DNA from: Sphingomonas sp. OK281
GTDB lineage: Bacteria > Pseudomonadota > Alphaproteobacteria > Sphingomonadales > Sphingomonadaceae
Length of the DNA: 64,000 bases
Direction of reading: 5' to 3'
Assembly (NCBI RefSeq): GCF_900115295.1
Contig: NZ_FOVZ01000001.1
Coordinates: 1,302,001 to 1,366,000 of the forward strand
In this document: in pieces, positions 63,265 to 64,000 of the stretch
Numbering within the stretch: position 1 is the first letter of the stretch
Layout of the letters: each line of letters begins with the position of its first letter
Notes under the pieces: generated by a model
Database searches by the model: none
Told to the model about the DNA's origin: nothing
What the model saw: the letters and a program-made list of their open reading frames with translations, nothing else
Translations under genes and position numbers: made by a program

Positions 63265-63316
63265 CGACGTTTCAGAAAGGTGCAGTATGCTCGCAACCTC
63301 AACGGAGGAGAGGATC

Positions 63317-64000
63317 ATGACGGCCACCCCAAAACGGCGGATCGACGTTTCGCCTGAAATGCTCTCGTTCATCGGACGCGGACCTATCGCGCCCGATGCA
63401 TGGAGCGACGACGCAGTCGTCCTTCGCTTCAGTCTGGGCGATGACGGGACGGCCGCGACGATGAGCCACGCTACCGGATCGGATCACGAGGCGGTTGTCG
63501 TACTTGCGGTCGCCGCGACTGCGTGTGAGCGTATCTTCGGTGCGCTTCCCGGCCCTCGCGCCATATGGCACCTGCCGACCGAGCTGCGCACGCTGGTGCT
63601 CTCGCTGCGCGATTGCCCGTTGCCCGAGCCGGCGCGCGATACGCTGTGCCTCGCCAAGAGCATCGAATTGCTCTGTGCTAGCTTCGCCTGCCTGCACGAG
63701 GGTGCATTGATATCGGCTGATGGCGCCGGCGACCTGTCCGAACGCGACGCGCGCCGTCTCGCCGCAGCACGGCAGCTGATCGACGATCGCTGGCAGGAAA
63801 AACTGACGCTCGATACGGTCGCGCGTGCCTGTGGTCTCAATCGCGCAAAGCTCACCCGCGGCTTCCGCCAGATGTTCGGCTCGAGCGTCGCTGACGCGAT
63901 CTCCGACAAGCGTTTGTCTGGTGCGCGCGGCATGTTGCTGGCGACCGATTTGCCGGTATCTGCGATCGGGTATCGCTGCGGCTATCGGAACAATGCAAGC
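63317..64000 (+). CDS. AraC-family regulator, 3' end beyond the window
   Basis: The frame opens at ATG 63317, preceded by GGAGGAGAGG, and is still open at 64000 (228 codons visible). Residues 1-145 form a domain with no motif I recognise (MTATPKRRIDVSPEMLSFIG ...). Residues about 150-228 are an AraC-type helix-turn-helix: AARQLIDDRWQEKLTLDTVARACGLNRAKLTRGFRQMFG, followed by VSAIGYRCGYRN, the start of the second helix-turn-helix. It lies 52 bases downstream of the MFS gene and probably regulates the ester cluster. Confidence 0.85.
   Translation, partial: MTATPKRRIDVSPEMLSFIGRGPIAPDAWSDDAVVLRFSLGDDGTAATMSHATGSDHEAVVVLAVAATACERIFGALPGPRAIWHLPTELRTLVLSLRDCPLPEPARDTLCLAKSIELLCASFACLHEGALISADGAGDLSERDARRLAAARQLIDDRWQEKLTLDTVARACGLNRAKLTRGFRQMFGSSVADAISDKRLSGARGMLLATDLPVSAIGYRCGYRNNAS

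Noticed and set aside
1..64000. tRNA, rRNA, CRISPR arrays and insertion sequences.
   Set aside because: No sequence with the expected cloverleaf, ribosomal or repeat-spacer pattern was seen, and no transposase motif apart from the two integrase remnants.

Overview
The window looks like a chromosomal segment of a sphingomonad (Alphaproteobacteria; Sphingomonas or a close relative). The DNA is GC-rich, genes are tightly packed with many GTGA/ATGA/TTGA stop-start overlaps, there are three TonB-dependent receptors, and the L-rhamnose genes match the non-phosphorylating 'LRA' set known from Sphingomonas. All identifications rest on reading the translations; no database search was run. I saw no rRNA, tRNA or CRISPR array.

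Layout. (1) 0-3.1 kb: tail of a DUF3999-like membrane protein, then a three-gene operon with a catalytically dead Nudix plus winged-helix regulator (NrtR type), a soluble SPFH protein and an NAD-kinase-like protein. (2) 3.2-20.8 kb: a rhamnoside utilisation locus. One arm (minus) carries an IclR regulator, L-rhamnose 1-dehydrogenase and an L-lactate dehydrogenase. The divergent arm (plus) carries L-rhamnonate dehydratase, diketo-deoxyrhamnonate hydrolase, KDR dehydrogenase, rhamnonolactonase, RhaT, a GH106 alpha-L-rhamnosidase and a GH1 beta-glucosidase. A GH3 enzyme, a deleted GH3 remnant and a TonB-dependent receptor follow on the minus strand. Together these can import a rhamnose-bearing glycoside, trim it and convert rhamnose to pyruvate plus L-lactate. 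(3) 21.4-25.5 kb: a TetR/SDR divergon with two clear operator-like repeats, an unknown secreted protein, a cluster of TTTCCCGAAA repeats, and an SDR/AraC divergon. (4) 25.6-32.6 kb: a six-gene MoxR/DUF58 membrane operon (DUF4129, DUF4350, MoxR, DUF58, SpoIIM, RDD) with a divergent membrane protein. (5) 32.8-46.3 kb: a patchwork region with a frameshifted tyrosine integrase, a retropepsin-like protease, two two-component systems, several secreted or hypothetical proteins, a beta-barrel outer-membrane protein, a TauD-like dioxygenase and a hexapeptide acyltransferase. (6) 46.4-53.5 kb: a TonB-dependent receptor divergent from a complete sugar ABC importer, whose ATPase gene lies tail-to-tail with the permease genes. 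(7) 53.5-64 kb: a second integrase fragment, an SGNH hydrolase, and a plus-strand cluster of type-B carboxylesterase, SDR, TonB-dependent receptor, D-lactate-dehydrogenase-like flavoprotein, HSL-type esterase, MFS transporter and an AraC regulator cut by the window end.

Most interesting pieces: the dead-Nudix/SPFH/NADK-like operon with an inverted repeat over its promoter, the uncharacterised ester/hydroxy-acid cluster at 55-64 kb, and a perfect 16-bp-arm palindrome between an outer-membrane protein gene and a two-component system.
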